From: an uncultured Muribaculaceae bacterium | GTDB taxonomy: Bacteria; Bacteroidota; Bacteroidia; Bacteroidales; Muribaculaceae | Assembly: GCA_934675575.1 (NCBI GenBank) | Contig: CAKUQQ010000014.1 | Span: 1-51,216 of the forward strand | DNA: 51,216 nucleotides | Reading direction: 5' to 3' | Shown: positions 37,303 through 45,411 of the stretch, one piece after another | Layout: every line of letters starts with the position of its first letter | Numbering within the stretch: position 1 is the stretch's first letter | The notes under the pieces: model-generated | What the model was told of the DNA's origin: nothing | Database searches by the model: none | The model's input: only the letters and a program-made list of their open reading frames with translations | Position numbers and translations under genes: made by a program

Positions 37303-37815
37303 ATGCTTAAAAAAATTTTATTGGCAGTTTTGGTAGCTGCACCTCTTTGCCTCTCTGCCCAGACACTGAAGTTTGGAACAGTGAACAGTCAAGAAATCTT
37401 CAACGTTATGCCTGAAAAGGCAACTGCTGAAAACACCTTGAAAACTGCTTCGGACAAGTATCAGACAGAGCTGAAGAACCTTCAGGACGCTTTCCAAAAG
37501 AAGATGACTGAATACGAGACTCAGGAAAAGGACCCTAAAACTCCACAAGCTGTTAAAGACCGCCACCAGCAGGAACTGCAGGCTGACTATCAGAAAATTC
37601 AGAACTTCAGCCAAACTGCTTCGCAAGACATGCAAAAGCAACAGGAAACTTTGCTGTCGCCTATCACACAAAAGCTCCAAAACGCAATTCAAGCTGTGGG
37701 CGCTGAGGGTGGATATGCCTTTATCTTCGACTTGTCGATTCCTTCGATTGTGTATCACGGAACTGGCGCTGAGGACATCTCTGCCAAGGTTAAGGCAAAA
37801 CTTGGCATTAAATAA
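37303..37815 (+). CDS. OmpH/Skp family periplasmic chaperone (second copy)
   Basis: A 170-residue paralogue of the preceding gene: signal peptide ending CLSAQ, TLKFGTVNSQEIFNVMPEKATAENTL at the start of the trimer body, a coiled-coil arm rich in Gln, Lys and Glu (about 45-125), and GGYAFIFDLS at the end. It is much closer in sequence to the third OmpH at 40164 (shared NVMPEKATAE, SDKYQTE, YQKIQNF-type segments) than to the first copy. A strong terminator follows at 37882-37923. Confidence 0.93.
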   Translation: MLKKILLAVLVAAPLCLSAQTLKFGTVNSQEIFNVMPEKATAENTLKTASDKYQTELKNLQDAFQKKMTEYETQEKDPKTPQAVKDRHQQELQADYQKIQNFSQTASQDMQKQQETLLSPITQKLQNAIQAVGAEGGYAFIFDLSIPSIVYHGTGAEDISAKVKAKLGIK

Positions 37816-37881
37816 TGCCGAGACGGCTTAATCGCTAAAAAAAGAAATTTTTCAAATTTTATTAATCAATAGGGTTATAAT

Positions 37882-37923
37882 GAGTGGTTGAAACCTATGC
37901 GGTTTTAGCCACTCTTTTTTTTT
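37882..37923 (+). terminator. Terminator of the bamA-ompH operon
   Basis: GAGTGG and GAAACC pair with GGTTTT and CCACTC over about 14 positions (37882-37914), followed by nine T residues. The gap 37924-38138 then carries a -7 box TACTTTTG at 38035-38042 for the VWA gene. Confidence 0.88.
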
Positions 37924-38138
37924 GTTGGCTGGCAGTGTGCAGATGGGAAAACTTGCATGGCAAAGCGAGATGTGAGGCTCGCGACACAAAAAACGAAAGG
38001 CTTCCGGAAAACTGAGGCGTGGAGAGAATGACGTTACTTTTGCATTGTAACTTGACCGAGGTGGGGCGCATGGCCGCATTTTTATGTGAGGTCAAGGTTA
38101 ACAAGAAAATTGTGTAACATTAAAAAAGGTAACTCAAA

Positions 38139-38816
38139 ATGAAAAGCAAGGTTTACAATGTCATTATTCTTGACAAAAGTGGAAGTATGAATTCGGTGCG
38201 TGAAAGTGCCGTGGCCGGTGTTAACAAGACAATCAAGGGAATTTCAAAGACACAGGAGGAAAATCCGGAACAGCAACAGCTGTTCACGCTGGTGCGTTTT
38301 TGCGGTTGTGAATTGAAACGAGTGTATGAAAACAGCCCGATTGATGAAGTGAGACCTTTTGGCGCAGAGGATTACCGGCCATGCTGCAGCACTCCGCTAT
38401 ATGACGCCATAGGAACCACAGTGGCTGATTTGCGAGAAACGGTGAAAAATGAGAAAGATGCCTTGGTGTCGGTGACCATTATCACCGACGGCTATGAAAA
38501 CGCTTCATGCCAGTTTAGCGGCAGGGCTGTGCAGACGTTGATAGATATGCTCAAAGAGCAGGGGTGGCTGTTTGCCTACATAGGGGCAGAGCATGACGTG
38601 GAGGCGGTGGCATATAACCTGCATATTGACAATGCCGTGATGTTTGACAAAACGGAAAATGGAATGGAAACAATGTTTGCCGAACAAAATGCTTGGCGCA
38701 CAGAGTGGTGCTGTGCAGCGAGTGCGTGCATGGCTGATGACGCGAGCGAATCTGACCGCCGAGAGAACCTGAAATCACTTAACAAAGTGCTGTTTAAGAG
38801 GTTTTTCAGCAAGTAG
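38139..38816 (+). CDS. VWA domain-containing protein
   Basis: A 225-residue cytosolic protein made of a single von Willebrand factor A domain. The metal-dependent adhesion site is complete: DKSGSM at residues 12-17, a threonine in CSTPLYDAIG and ITDGYE further on. No signal peptide or membrane segment is present. It resembles the small stand-alone VWA proteins found beside regulatory or stress-response genes. It lies 93 bases upstream of the unknown 360-residue protein and may be expressed with it. Partner and role unknown. Confidence 0.87.
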   Translation: MKSKVYNVIILDKSGSMNSVRESAVAGVNKTIKGISKTQEENPEQQQLFTLVRFCGCELKRVYENSPIDEVRPFGAEDYRPCCSTPLYDAIGTTVADLRETVKNEKDALVSVTIITDGYENASCQFSGRAVQTLIDMLKEQGWLFAYIGAEHDVEAVAYNLHIDNAVMFDKTENGMETMFAEQNAWRTEWCCAASACMADDASESDRRENLKSLNKVLFKRFFSK

Positions 38817-38909
38817 CACCAAGTGGCGTGACGGGAGGAGTGTCAGCTTCAGCATTTTTGGCATGGAAGTTGTGGGCTTGAAAAGCAAAAGCATTAAACT
38901 AAGAAAATT

Positions 38910-39992
38910 ATGTCATTACGTCAAATAGTGCCGGAATATGCCAAGGGGCTTGAATTTGGATATGTGTATCTGATAGGCTCGGAGAGTGAAGTGGAGAGGT
39001 GTCGCGACAGAGTGTCGGAGTTGTGCAGCCATAGCCACTGGCAACTGCGTGTGCTGTGCTGCGACACTGTGGCTGGCAGCGCACCGCTTGTGGCCGCACG
39101 GCGGTTTAGCGTGGGGCTGATAGGCAAATATGGCGTGGTGCTGTGCCGTGACATTTCAAGAATCGGCGAATTTTTTGCAAAGCTCGAAGATTTGGGCGAC
39201 ACTGCTGACGATGTGGTGGTTTACACTGGACAGGGCTGGGGACCGTGCTGCGCTGATTTGTTGAAACCGAAACCGGCCGCTGCTTCGCCGCAGAAGCAAA
39301 AACCGAGGTTGCGATTGACGCGTGCATTTGGACTTGGGTTTTCTCAAAGAAACGCTTCTGCGGAAGCTGACGATGGCGCGCAGGTGTGCGATGAAGCTTT
39401 TGGCGGTGACGGAGTCGCCAGCGATGATGCCAGTGCTGAGATGGAGGAGTTTAAGTGCGATATAGAGAAACTTCGCGCTCAAATAATGGGACTTATAGTG
39501 AAATATCACGAAGACCCAACGCCCTGGCTCGCCGTGCAGTTGAGAGGGAAATATGTGCTGTCGGCCGACGGATTAAGCAAGCTGGTTGTTAATGGAAACT
39601 TAGACATAGTGCTGCCTGACTATGACGAGTGCATAGTGAAGATGGACTCAAGCTGCAAGGCTCTGTATCTGCTGTTTCTGCGTCACCCGGAGGGCATAGT
39701 GCTGAAGCAGATGGCTGACTATCGTGATGAATTGCGGCAAATTCTCGACATTGTGAAAGACCACAGCGAGTGCAAGCGCGACAGTGTGGTGGACAACATG
39801 TGCGACCCGACGAAAAATGTCCTGAACCAGAAGATTTCAAAAATCAAAAGTGCGTTCAGAGCTAAATTGCCTGTGGGAAAAGTGTATGCACCATACGTTG
39901 TGAAAGGGCGACAGGGCGGTGTGTATGGAATAGAGCTTGACCGCACGCTTGTGGCAATGCCGAGAGTGTTTGACGACTTGGAGATGAAATGA
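38910..39992 (+). CDS. Hypothetical protein with possible winged-helix C-terminal region
   Basis: A 360-residue soluble protein that I cannot assign. Residues about 1-115 look like an alpha/beta domain (GYVYLIGSESEVERCRDRV, then DDVVVYTGQGWG). Residues 118-185 are a low-complexity linker rich in Pro, Lys, Ala and Asp. Residues about 215-355 form a helical domain with ALYLLFLRHPEGIVLKQMADYRDELRQIL, which looks like a winged helix-turn-helix used in Bacteroidetes signalling or DNA-binding proteins, and a closing VYGIELDRTLVAMP. It follows the VWA gene; a two-gene signalling unit is possible. Start at ATG 38910. Confidence 0.75.
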   Translation: MSLRQIVPEYAKGLEFGYVYLIGSESEVERCRDRVSELCSHSHWQLRVLCCDTVAGSAPLVAARRFSVGLIGKYGVVLCRDISRIGEFFAKLEDLGDTADDVVVYTGQGWGPCCADLLKPKPAAASPQKQKPRLRLTRAFGLGFSQRNASAEADDGAQVCDEAFGGDGVASDDASAEMEEFKCDIEKLRAQIMGLIVKYHEDPTPWLAVQLRGKYVLSADGLSKLVVNGNLDIVLPDYDECIVKMDSSCKALYLLFLRHPEGIVLKQMADYRDELRQILDIVKDHSECKRDSVVDNMCDPTKNVLNQKISKIKSAFRAKLPVGKVYAPYVVKGRQGGVYGIELDRTLVAMPRVFDDLEMK

Positions 39993-40118
39993 CTGCGAAT
40001 TGTGCCTGACGGCACAAATGAGGCTGCCACAGGTGATTGAACGGCGAAAATGGTGGGCAAAGAAAACATTTGGACAAAAAAATCAAGAAAGCTTGCGTTT
40101 TCTGCGTGTGATTTGCAT

Positions 40119-40126
40119 TATCTTTG
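40119..40126 (+). promoter_or_regulatory. -7 box of the third ompH
   Basis: TATCTTTG lies 37 bases upstream of the ATG at 40164, so this copy has its own promoter apart from the bamA operon. Confidence 0.55.
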
Positions 40127-40163
40127 CAAGTGGTGTAAAAATTGAAGATTAAACTTAAACGCT

Positions 40164-40754
40164 ATGATAAAGAAAATGTTTCTGGCCTTAGTGGCCATGT
40201 TGCCAATGGTGGCAAATGCAGGTGTTAGTAATGTCGGTGCTGCTGAAGATGAGGCTCCGGCACAACAAACGTCGGCATCTGACGTGGTGTCGCCGACAGT
40301 TATGAAACTGGCCACAGTGAATGTGCAGGAACTGTTTGACGCAATGCCAGAAAAGGCCACAGCCGAGGCATCGCTGAAAAACGCCTCGGACAAATATCAG
40401 GCAGAGTATAAGACAATACAAGACGAATTTAACAAGAAATATGCCGATTATCAGGCTCTTGCCAATGACGCTGCCACACCGCAAACAATCAAGGAACGCC
40501 GTATGCAGGAATTGCAGGAGAATGACCAGAAAATCCAGTCGTTTCAGCGTCAGGCAAAGTTGGACCTTGATGAGCTGCGCAAGAATTTGACTGCACCGAT
40601 TTATGCAAAAATTCAAAAGGCTGTTGAGGCTGTGGGCAACGAAGAGGGCTTCACCTACATAATCGACACTTCGGATAACCGTGTGGTGTTTAGGGGAGCT
40701 GGAGCTATTGACGTCACTGCCAAGGTGAAGGCCAAACTTGAAGCTCAGCAATAA
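40164..40754 (+). CDS. OmpH/Skp family protein (third copy)
   Basis: A 196-residue Skp-like protein with signal peptide (MIKKMFLALVAMLPMVANAG) and a 30-residue acidic, Ala/Pro/Ser-rich linker before the chaperone core, which the other copies lack. The core starts LATVNVQELFDAMPEKATAEASL and closes with EGFTYIIDTSDNRVV. Its likeness to the copy at 37303 suggests duplication followed by relocation beyond the VWA and unknown genes. A terminator hairpin follows at 40820-40852. Confidence 0.9.
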   Translation: MIKKMFLALVAMLPMVANAGVSNVGAAEDEAPAQQTSASDVVSPTVMKLATVNVQELFDAMPEKATAEASLKNASDKYQAEYKTIQDEFNKKYADYQALANDAATPQTIKERRMQELQENDQKIQSFQRQAKLDLDELRKNLTAPIYAKIQKAVEAVGNEEGFTYIIDTSDNRVVFRGAGAIDVTAKVKAKLEAQQ

Positions 40755-40819
40755 GTTTTTGGATTTTTTGCGCGGCACGCTGTGTGTTAAAGAGCGGTCG
40801 TGTATTGACAAAGATATAA

Positions 40820-40852
40820 TCGGCTGCCACAGACCGTGGTGGCTGATTTTTT
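40820..40852 (+). terminator. Terminator after the third ompH
   Basis: TCGGCTGCCAC (40820-40830) and GTGGTGGCTGA (40836-40846) pair over 11 positions, including G-T wobbles, followed by T6. It reaches the stop codon of the converging gene. Confidence 0.75.
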
Positions 40853-41438
40853 ATTGGGCAGCAATATTTATGACATTGAACTTGTCGGTTTGCTCTACGC
40901 CAAGAGTTATTATGTTGTATTCCACAGGAAATATTATTTCTTTCGACGTAACAATAATTGGTATTGGTGTGTTGTAATTGAGCCAATAGGATTTTCCTGT
41001 TTCAAGATTTTCCAATTTTCTTGCACAGCACCAAGGACCTATTTCCTTTCTTGTCAGCGTGTAATGTCCTGTTAAGTCTATTAAATCGGGATAACAGCCA
41101 AAAGAGTCAACTGGCAGATTTATTAACGTGTCTTGGAGATGTTTGTCAAAATCCTTGAAACACATCTGTGTGGTTGCTTTACGATTTTCAAAAGTACAAT
41201 CACACATAATAACCATTATTGCCAACAATATAAGAATAAAGGCACAACCCCATGCGCGATTTGACATATCATTTTCAAAATGAGATAACTCTGTTGCCTT
41301 TTTGGATTTTGAGCCTTCATAAAGGTCATGGTATGAAACGTTGCGATGTCTTACAAATCGTAACCATAGATAACGTAGTCCTGTGCCAAGACGGCGAATT
41401 ATAATATTTCCAAAATAATATCTGAAAAGTTCTTGCAT
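40851..41438 (-). CDS. Membrane protein of unknown function
   Basis: A 195-residue protein starting MQELFRYYFGNIIIRRLG at 41438; the open frame extends into the ORF6N gene, but that part is in the wrong frame for it and is unlikely to be used. One hydrophobic segment (about residues 78-97, CAFILILLAIMVIMC) separates a basic N-terminal part from a C-terminal domain (about 100-195) containing DLTGHYTLTRKEIGPWCCARKLENLETG, which looks extracytoplasmic. It lies 23 bases after the ORF6N gene on the same strand. No family recognised; lower GC than neighbours. Confidence 0.65.
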   Translation of the reverse strand: MQELFRYYFGNIIIRRLGTGLRYLWLRFVRHRNVSYHDLYEGSKSKKATELSHFENDMSNRAWGCAFILILLAIMVIMCDCTFENRKATTQMCFKDFDKHLQDTLINLPVDSFGCYPDLIDLTGHYTLTRKEIGPWCCARKLENLETGKSYWLNYNTPIPIIVTSKEIIFPVEYNIITLGVEQTDKFNVINIAAQ

Positions 41439-41461
41439 GCTCAATAGTAAGCTATAAGCGT

Positions 41462-42400
41462 TTATTGCACTCTGTTTATTTTTTCTACCAATTCGTTTGG
41501 TGTAAGTATCTCCATTTTTGAGAAACCGAACCACTTCTTGCCCAAGTCCTTGATAGAGGCTCCTATATGATACACATCATTATCGATACAAAGGAAACGG
41601 TCGTGTGATAGGCGGAAAGTCTCAACATCAATCGGTGCGTATTGGGCGTTATGGCGGTCTATGTCAAGCTGGAATTTGTGGCTTATTTGCTGAGTATATA
41701 TGACAGCGGACACGCCATTTTCTCTTTTGTCAAGCAGTGTCAATACTGTCTCATCAACATAGTTGTCAATAAGAATAATGTGTTTCTTTGCGCTTTTAAT
41801 CAAGTCGGACACAAAAGCATAGGCATCATAAATTTGACCGTTATAGAATACGCCTTGCTTCGGCTTTACATTACCCTCATCTAACCTGCGGAATACTTCT
41901 TCTATGCGCTTGTCGGATTCTTGTAAATGTTGTTGCATTTCCAGTTGATGATATTCCATAGTCGATAGTCGCTGAAAAACTTCAGCATTATTCAATAAAA
42001 AGTGACGCATGGAAACAAAGGCTCGCATGATTTTGATGTTGACTTCAATGGCAGTTTTTGAACGAAGAACACTACTAAGCATAGCAACACCTTGTTCGGT
42101 AAAAGCGTAAGTTGAGTAGCGGTTACCGCCTCTACCGTTTGAGGTCACAAATTGTGACCTCAAACATTCTTCTCTATTTAATTCAAAACGAAAATCATCG
42201 GGAAATCGTTCTATGTTACGCTTGACGGTTTGATTAAGGACTTTGGTTTCTATACCATATAGCATTGCCAAGTCTTTGTCGAGCATAACTTGTTGCCCTC
42301 TAATGTTTTTTATTAGGGGTTCTATCTTTCCTGAGACAGCCAACTGGCCATGATTTGTGACCGGCTCACCGCCCTCTGCGTTTTCTATTATATCTGACAT
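41462..42400 (-). CDS. ORF6N domain-containing DNA-binding protein
   Basis: A 312-residue protein with an N-terminal ORF6N (KilA-N-like) domain at about residues 25-120: IRGQQVMLDKDLAMLYGIETKVLNQTVKRNIERFPDDFRFEL, then YAFTEQGVAMLSSVLRS. Such domains bind DNA and are common in phages and in accessory regions of Bacteroidetes. After a helical linker (about 130-180), the C-terminal region (IYDAYAFVSDLIKSAKKHIILIDNYVDETVLTLL, then HDRFLCIDNDVYHIGAS) resembles a phospholipase-D-like fold with one HxK-less HD motif; activity is doubtful. The start is taken at 42400. A related operator-like palindrome lies inside the gene and upstream, suggesting self-regulation. Confidence 0.88.
   Translation of the reverse strand: MSDIIENAEGGEPVTNHGQLAVSGKIEPLIKNIRGQQVMLDKDLAMLYGIETKVLNQTVKRNIERFPDDFRFELNREECLRSQFVTSNGRGGNRYSTYAFTEQGVAMLSSVLRSKTAIEVNIKIMRAFVSMRHFLLNNAEVFQRLSTMEYHQLEMQQHLQESDKRIEEVFRRLDEGNVKPKQGVFYNGQIYDAYAFVSDLIKSAKKHIILIDNYVDETVLTLLDKRENGVSAVIYTQQISHKFQLDIDRHNAQYAPIDVETFRLSHDRFLCIDNDVYHIGASIKDLGKKWFGFSKMEILTPNELVEKINRVQ
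42137..42165. repeat. 29-bp perfect palindrome inside the ORF6N gene
   Basis: GTTTGAGGTCACAA (42137-42150), a central A, and TTGTGACCTCAAAC (42152-42165) form a perfect inverted repeat. It encodes the residues LRSQFVTSN region of the ORF6N protein. Confidence 0.95.
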
Positions 42401-42420
42401 GTTTATATTTATTTTCAAAA

Positions 42421-42441
42421 TCACAATTTGTGACCTCAAAC
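42421..42441. promoter_or_regulatory. Operator-like copy of the palindrome upstream of the ORF6N gene
   Basis: TCACAATTTGTGA followed by CCTCAAAC repeats 20 of 21 bases of the palindrome inside the gene. It sits 20 bases upstream of the start codon and 24 bases downstream of a minus-strand -7 box TATCTTTG (42472-42465), a position suited to repression. Confidence 0.65.
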
Positions 42442-42611
42442 GTGTTGTCGCTTCTTGTTGTACACAAAGATAGTGGTTTTAGACATTAAATAACTATCAC
42501 ACAAATCGTTTCTTTGAAAAGTATATGGGATTAATGGTTTATTACAATTAGTCTTGCATTTTGGCGATTAGCTGTATGGCGTTGGGGCGGTGTGGGAGGA
42601 GAGGGGAAATG

Positions 42612-42646
42612 AAAAAAGAGAAACTCGATGAGGAGTTCCTCTTTTT
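42612..42646 (-). terminator. Terminator of tRNA-His
   Basis: On the minus strand, AAAAAGAGGAACTC and GAGTTTCTCTTTTTT pair around a 6-base loop and end in T6, directly after the tRNA 3' end. Confidence 0.8.
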
Positions 42647-42723
42647 GGGGTGAAATATGGGATTCGAACCCACGACCTTCGGAACCACAATCCGACATTC
42701 TAACCAGCTGAACTAATTTCACC
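42646..42723 (-). tRNA. tRNA-His (anticodon GTG)
   Basis: On the minus strand the sequence folds as a tRNA with acceptor stem GTGAAAT/ATTTCAC, D-arm GTTCAGCTGGTTAGAAT, anticodon loop TTGTGGT carrying GTG, and T-arm GTGGGTTCGAATCCCAT. The extra G at position -1 (42723) opposite C73 (42649) is the identity mark of tRNA-His. The 3' CCA is encoded (42648-42646). Confidence 0.96.
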
Positions 42724-42792
42724 ATTTGGTTTTAACAGGTGCAAAGGTATGACAAATTGAGATAACTTGCAACTGTTGCTGCGATTTTTTTT

Positions 42793-43956
42793 TTACAATT
42801 TGTTTGTGTCTTCAACCAATTTGCCCATGGCAAACACGGCGCACAAGTTAACGTCGTCGTCAAGGACAAGAATGTCGGCATCTTTGTTGCGCGACAACGA
42901 GCCTTTGCGGTCGTAGATGCCCATGATGCGAGCAGGCGTGGCAGAACACATCTGGCAGGCGTCGTAGAGCGGAATTCCCACGCTCACGGCAGTGCGAATC
43001 AGGCGGTCCATAGTGGCGATGCTTCCGGCGAGAGCCGAGCGGTCGGCGAGTTTGCACACACCGTCTTCGATGATGACACGAGGGTCGAATGCGCGAGTGC
43101 TGCTACTTGCGGCAACGGCGAGCGAGTCGGTGATGAGTGCGGTGCGGTCAACGCCCTTGGTGCGATATATGAGCAACAGCAGTGGAGCCGGAACATGAAT
43201 GCCGTCGGCTATGGCCTCTACAGTCATTTCCTCCATGAGGTAGATGCTCTCCACTGTGCCAGCGTGCTTAAACTCGCGGGCATTGTGGAAGCCTGTCATG
43301 GCGTTGTAGAAGTGGGTGGCGTGGCTGTAACCGGCATCGTAGGCTGCCTTGACATGCGGATACTCGGCTGCGGTGTGGGCTATTGCCGCCAGCACACCCT
43401 TGCTCACGAGGTAACGACCCATTTCAACAGCTCCGGGGAGTTCGGGAGCCACGTCCCAGCGGCGTATGCACTCAAAGTCCTCCACAAGGTGATGGTATTC
43501 GTCAACGTTTGGGTTGCGTATCACACTTGGCATTTGTGCGCCGGCTTTGAGGGGATTGAAATAAGGGCCTTCGAAATGCAGACCCATGATGGGGCTGTCG
43601 GGCTCGTCCATGAGCTGGGTGCAGACTTCAGCACTCTTTTCCATGGTGTCGAGCGGAGATGACGACAGTGTGGGGTAGATGGCTGTGGTGCCGTGGTGCA
43701 TGTGGGCCGCAATAGCGGTCTTGAATGCTTCGGGCGTGGCCTCCATGAAGTCACTTCCGCCACCGCCGTGGCAGTGAAGCTCTATGCCACCAGGCACAAT
43801 ATACTTGCCCTTGATGTCGATGGCATTGGTGATGCCATCTTCAACATTGCTGCTTTTTTTGATTTCAACAATTCTTGAACCGTTGAAGATGACCGAACCC
43901 TCGTTTATCCAACCTTCGGGTGTTAGAACGCGGCCATTATAAAGCTGAGTCAACAT
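42793..43956 (-). CDS. nagA: N-acetylglucosamine-6-phosphate deacetylase
   Basis: NagA removes acetate from GlcNAc-6-phosphate, feeding amino sugars from peptidoglycan or host glycans into glycolysis. The 387-residue amidohydrolase has the metal site ELHCHGGGG (about residues 58-66), ATEPFKT-like region EATPEAFKTAIAAH, LHFEGPYFNPLKAGAQ, AIAHTAAEYPHV (metal histidine), ATHFYNAM (metal histidine) and the catalytic aspartate in ALITDSLA. Length is normal. A -7 box TACATTTG lies on the minus strand at 44003-43996. No nagB is next to it. Confidence 0.95.
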   Translation of the reverse strand: MLTQLYNGRVLTPEGWINEGSVIFNGSRIVEIKKSSNVEDGITNAIDIKGKYIVPGGIELHCHGGGGSDFMEATPEAFKTAIAAHMHHGTTAIYPTLSSSPLDTMEKSAEVCTQLMDEPDSPIMGLHFEGPYFNPLKAGAQMPSVIRNPNVDEYHHLVEDFECIRRWDVAPELPGAVEMGRYLVSKGVLAAIAHTAAEYPHVKAAYDAGYSHATHFYNAMTGFHNAREFKHAGTVESIYLMEEMTVEAIADGIHVPAPLLLLIYRTKGVDRTALITDSLAVAASSSTRAFDPRVIIEDGVCKLADRSALAGSIATMDRLIRTAVSVGIPLYDACQMCSATPARIMGIYDRKGSLSRNKDADILVLDDDVNLCAVFAMGKLVEDTNKL

Positions 43957-44128
43957 AATAGCGTGATTTAAGTCAGTTTAGTTTTTGTTCTGATGCAAAT
44001 GTAGTCTTTTTTTATAAAGTTATGAAGCATTGAAGATATTTTTTTGATTGTAAACATATTTTTAATAATGGTTGTGGGGCAGGTTGCATTATTTTGGGCT
44101 TAGGCAAAGGAATGTAACGATAAATTCA

Positions 44129-44136
44129 TATATTTG
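44129..44136 (+). promoter_or_regulatory. -7 box upstream of the Lnb-like gene
   Basis: TATATTTG precedes the ATG at 44233 by 96 bases. The longer in-frame start at 44134 overlaps the box itself and is therefore unlikely. Confidence 0.55.
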
Positions 44137-44232
44137 CAAAGCAAAGCGGTTGGCACTGTTTTTGCAGTGGTAACTGTGAGGCAGTGGCTATGGCGCGCTG
44201 CGATGAGAAATTTACAAACAAAAGAAGCGGGA

Positions 44233-45411
44233 ATGAACAAATTGCGTAGCTTGCTGGTGCAGCTGATGATTGTGTGCATGGCGTTTGCCGCCAGTGCGCA
44301 GACAGACTCCGTGCATGTGAGCTTGATAACGTTTTATCCTGGCAGTGAGCTGTTTGAGGTGTATGGGCACTCGGAGTTGAGAGTCAGGACTGACGACAGC
44401 GACCTGTTTTTCAACTATGGCGTGTTTGATTTTCACTCGCCAAACTTTGTGTATCGCTTTGCGGCAGGCAAGACTGACTATAAGTGTGTGGCTGTGCCGG
44501 GCTTTTATGCCCTTGCAGGCTACAATGGGCGAAAAATGGTGGAGCAAGAGCTCAACCTGACCCAGAAGCAGGCTGTGGCTGTGCGCGACATGCTGATTAA
44601 GAACGCCATGCCGGAGAATGCCACTTACCGTTACAAATATTTCAGCGATAACTGTGCCACGCGTCCACGCGACATAATAGAAAAAACAGTTGGTGAGTCG
44701 TTGCGCTACCCTGCAATGACCGACACGCTCACATTTCGCCAGATGCTCACACACTATGACAAAAACTACGCATGGGAGCGTTTCGGCATAGACCTTGCGC
44801 TCGGCGGTGCGGTGGATACGCTGGTGACATATCGCCAGCAGATGTTCATACCCATGGTGCTGATGAGGGCTGTGGGTGGTGCCACGATAGAGCGCGACGG
44901 CAGACGAGTGCCACTGGTTAAGGAGGAGCGTGTGCTCATGCCTGGTGACGACAACGGCACCATATTGCCCCCAACGCCGTGGTGGCAGACACCGCTTGCC
45001 GCGGCATGGCTGCTGCTTGTGGTGGTGCTTGGCGTGACGGTCGCCGACCAGCGCCGCGGCAAGGTGACACGCTGGTTTGACACAGTGCTCGCGCTTGCCT
45101 ACACGGCTGGCGGCTGCCTTATGTTCTTCCTCGTGTTTGTGTCGAGCCACGAGGGCATAACGCCCAATGCCAACGCACTATGGCTGCACCCGCTGCACAT
45201 AGTGCCGGCAGTGCTGCTCTGGATTCCTAAAGCCGGCAATGCACTTGGGGTTGTGGTTTGGTGCAATGTGGCTGCAATGGCGCTGGCTCTTGTGACGGTG
45301 GGGCTTGTGCAGAGTGCAAACGCAGCCGTCTATCCGCTGATATTAGTGCCTCTGGCACGCAACTTAAACTATTTGCTAATCAACAAGAAATGCGCCGCAA
45401 AAAACAAATAA
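44233..45411 (+). CDS. DUF4105 / Lnb-like protein, probable lipoprotein N-acyltransferase
   Basis: A 392-residue envelope protein. It has a signal peptide (residues 1-23, ending FAASAQ), the DUF4105 (Lnb N-terminal periplasmic) domain at about 25-250, and four hydrophobic segments near 258-276, 290-310, 322-338 and 345-380. The likely catalytic residues are the histidine in YGHSELRV and the cysteine in FSDNCATRPRD. Members of this family have been linked to N-acylation of lipoproteins in Bacteroides, which lack Lnt; assignment here is by family. The start at 44233 agrees with the signal peptide and promoter. It overlaps the next gene by 22 bases. Confidence 0.85.
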   Translation: MNKLRSLLVQLMIVCMAFAASAQTDSVHVSLITFYPGSELFEVYGHSELRVRTDDSDLFFNYGVFDFHSPNFVYRFAAGKTDYKCVAVPGFYALAGYNGRKMVEQELNLTQKQAVAVRDMLIKNAMPENATYRYKYFSDNCATRPRDIIEKTVGESLRYPAMTDTLTFRQMLTHYDKNYAWERFGIDLALGGAVDTLVTYRQQMFIPMVLMRAVGGATIERDGRRVPLVKEERVLMPGDDNGTILPPTPWWQTPLAAAWLLLVVVLGVTVADQRRGKVTRWFDTVLALAYTAGGCLMFFLVFVSSHEGITPNANALWLHPLHIVPAVLLWIPKAGNALGVVVWCNVAAMALALVTVGLVQSANAAVYPLILVPLARNLNYLLINKKCAAKNK

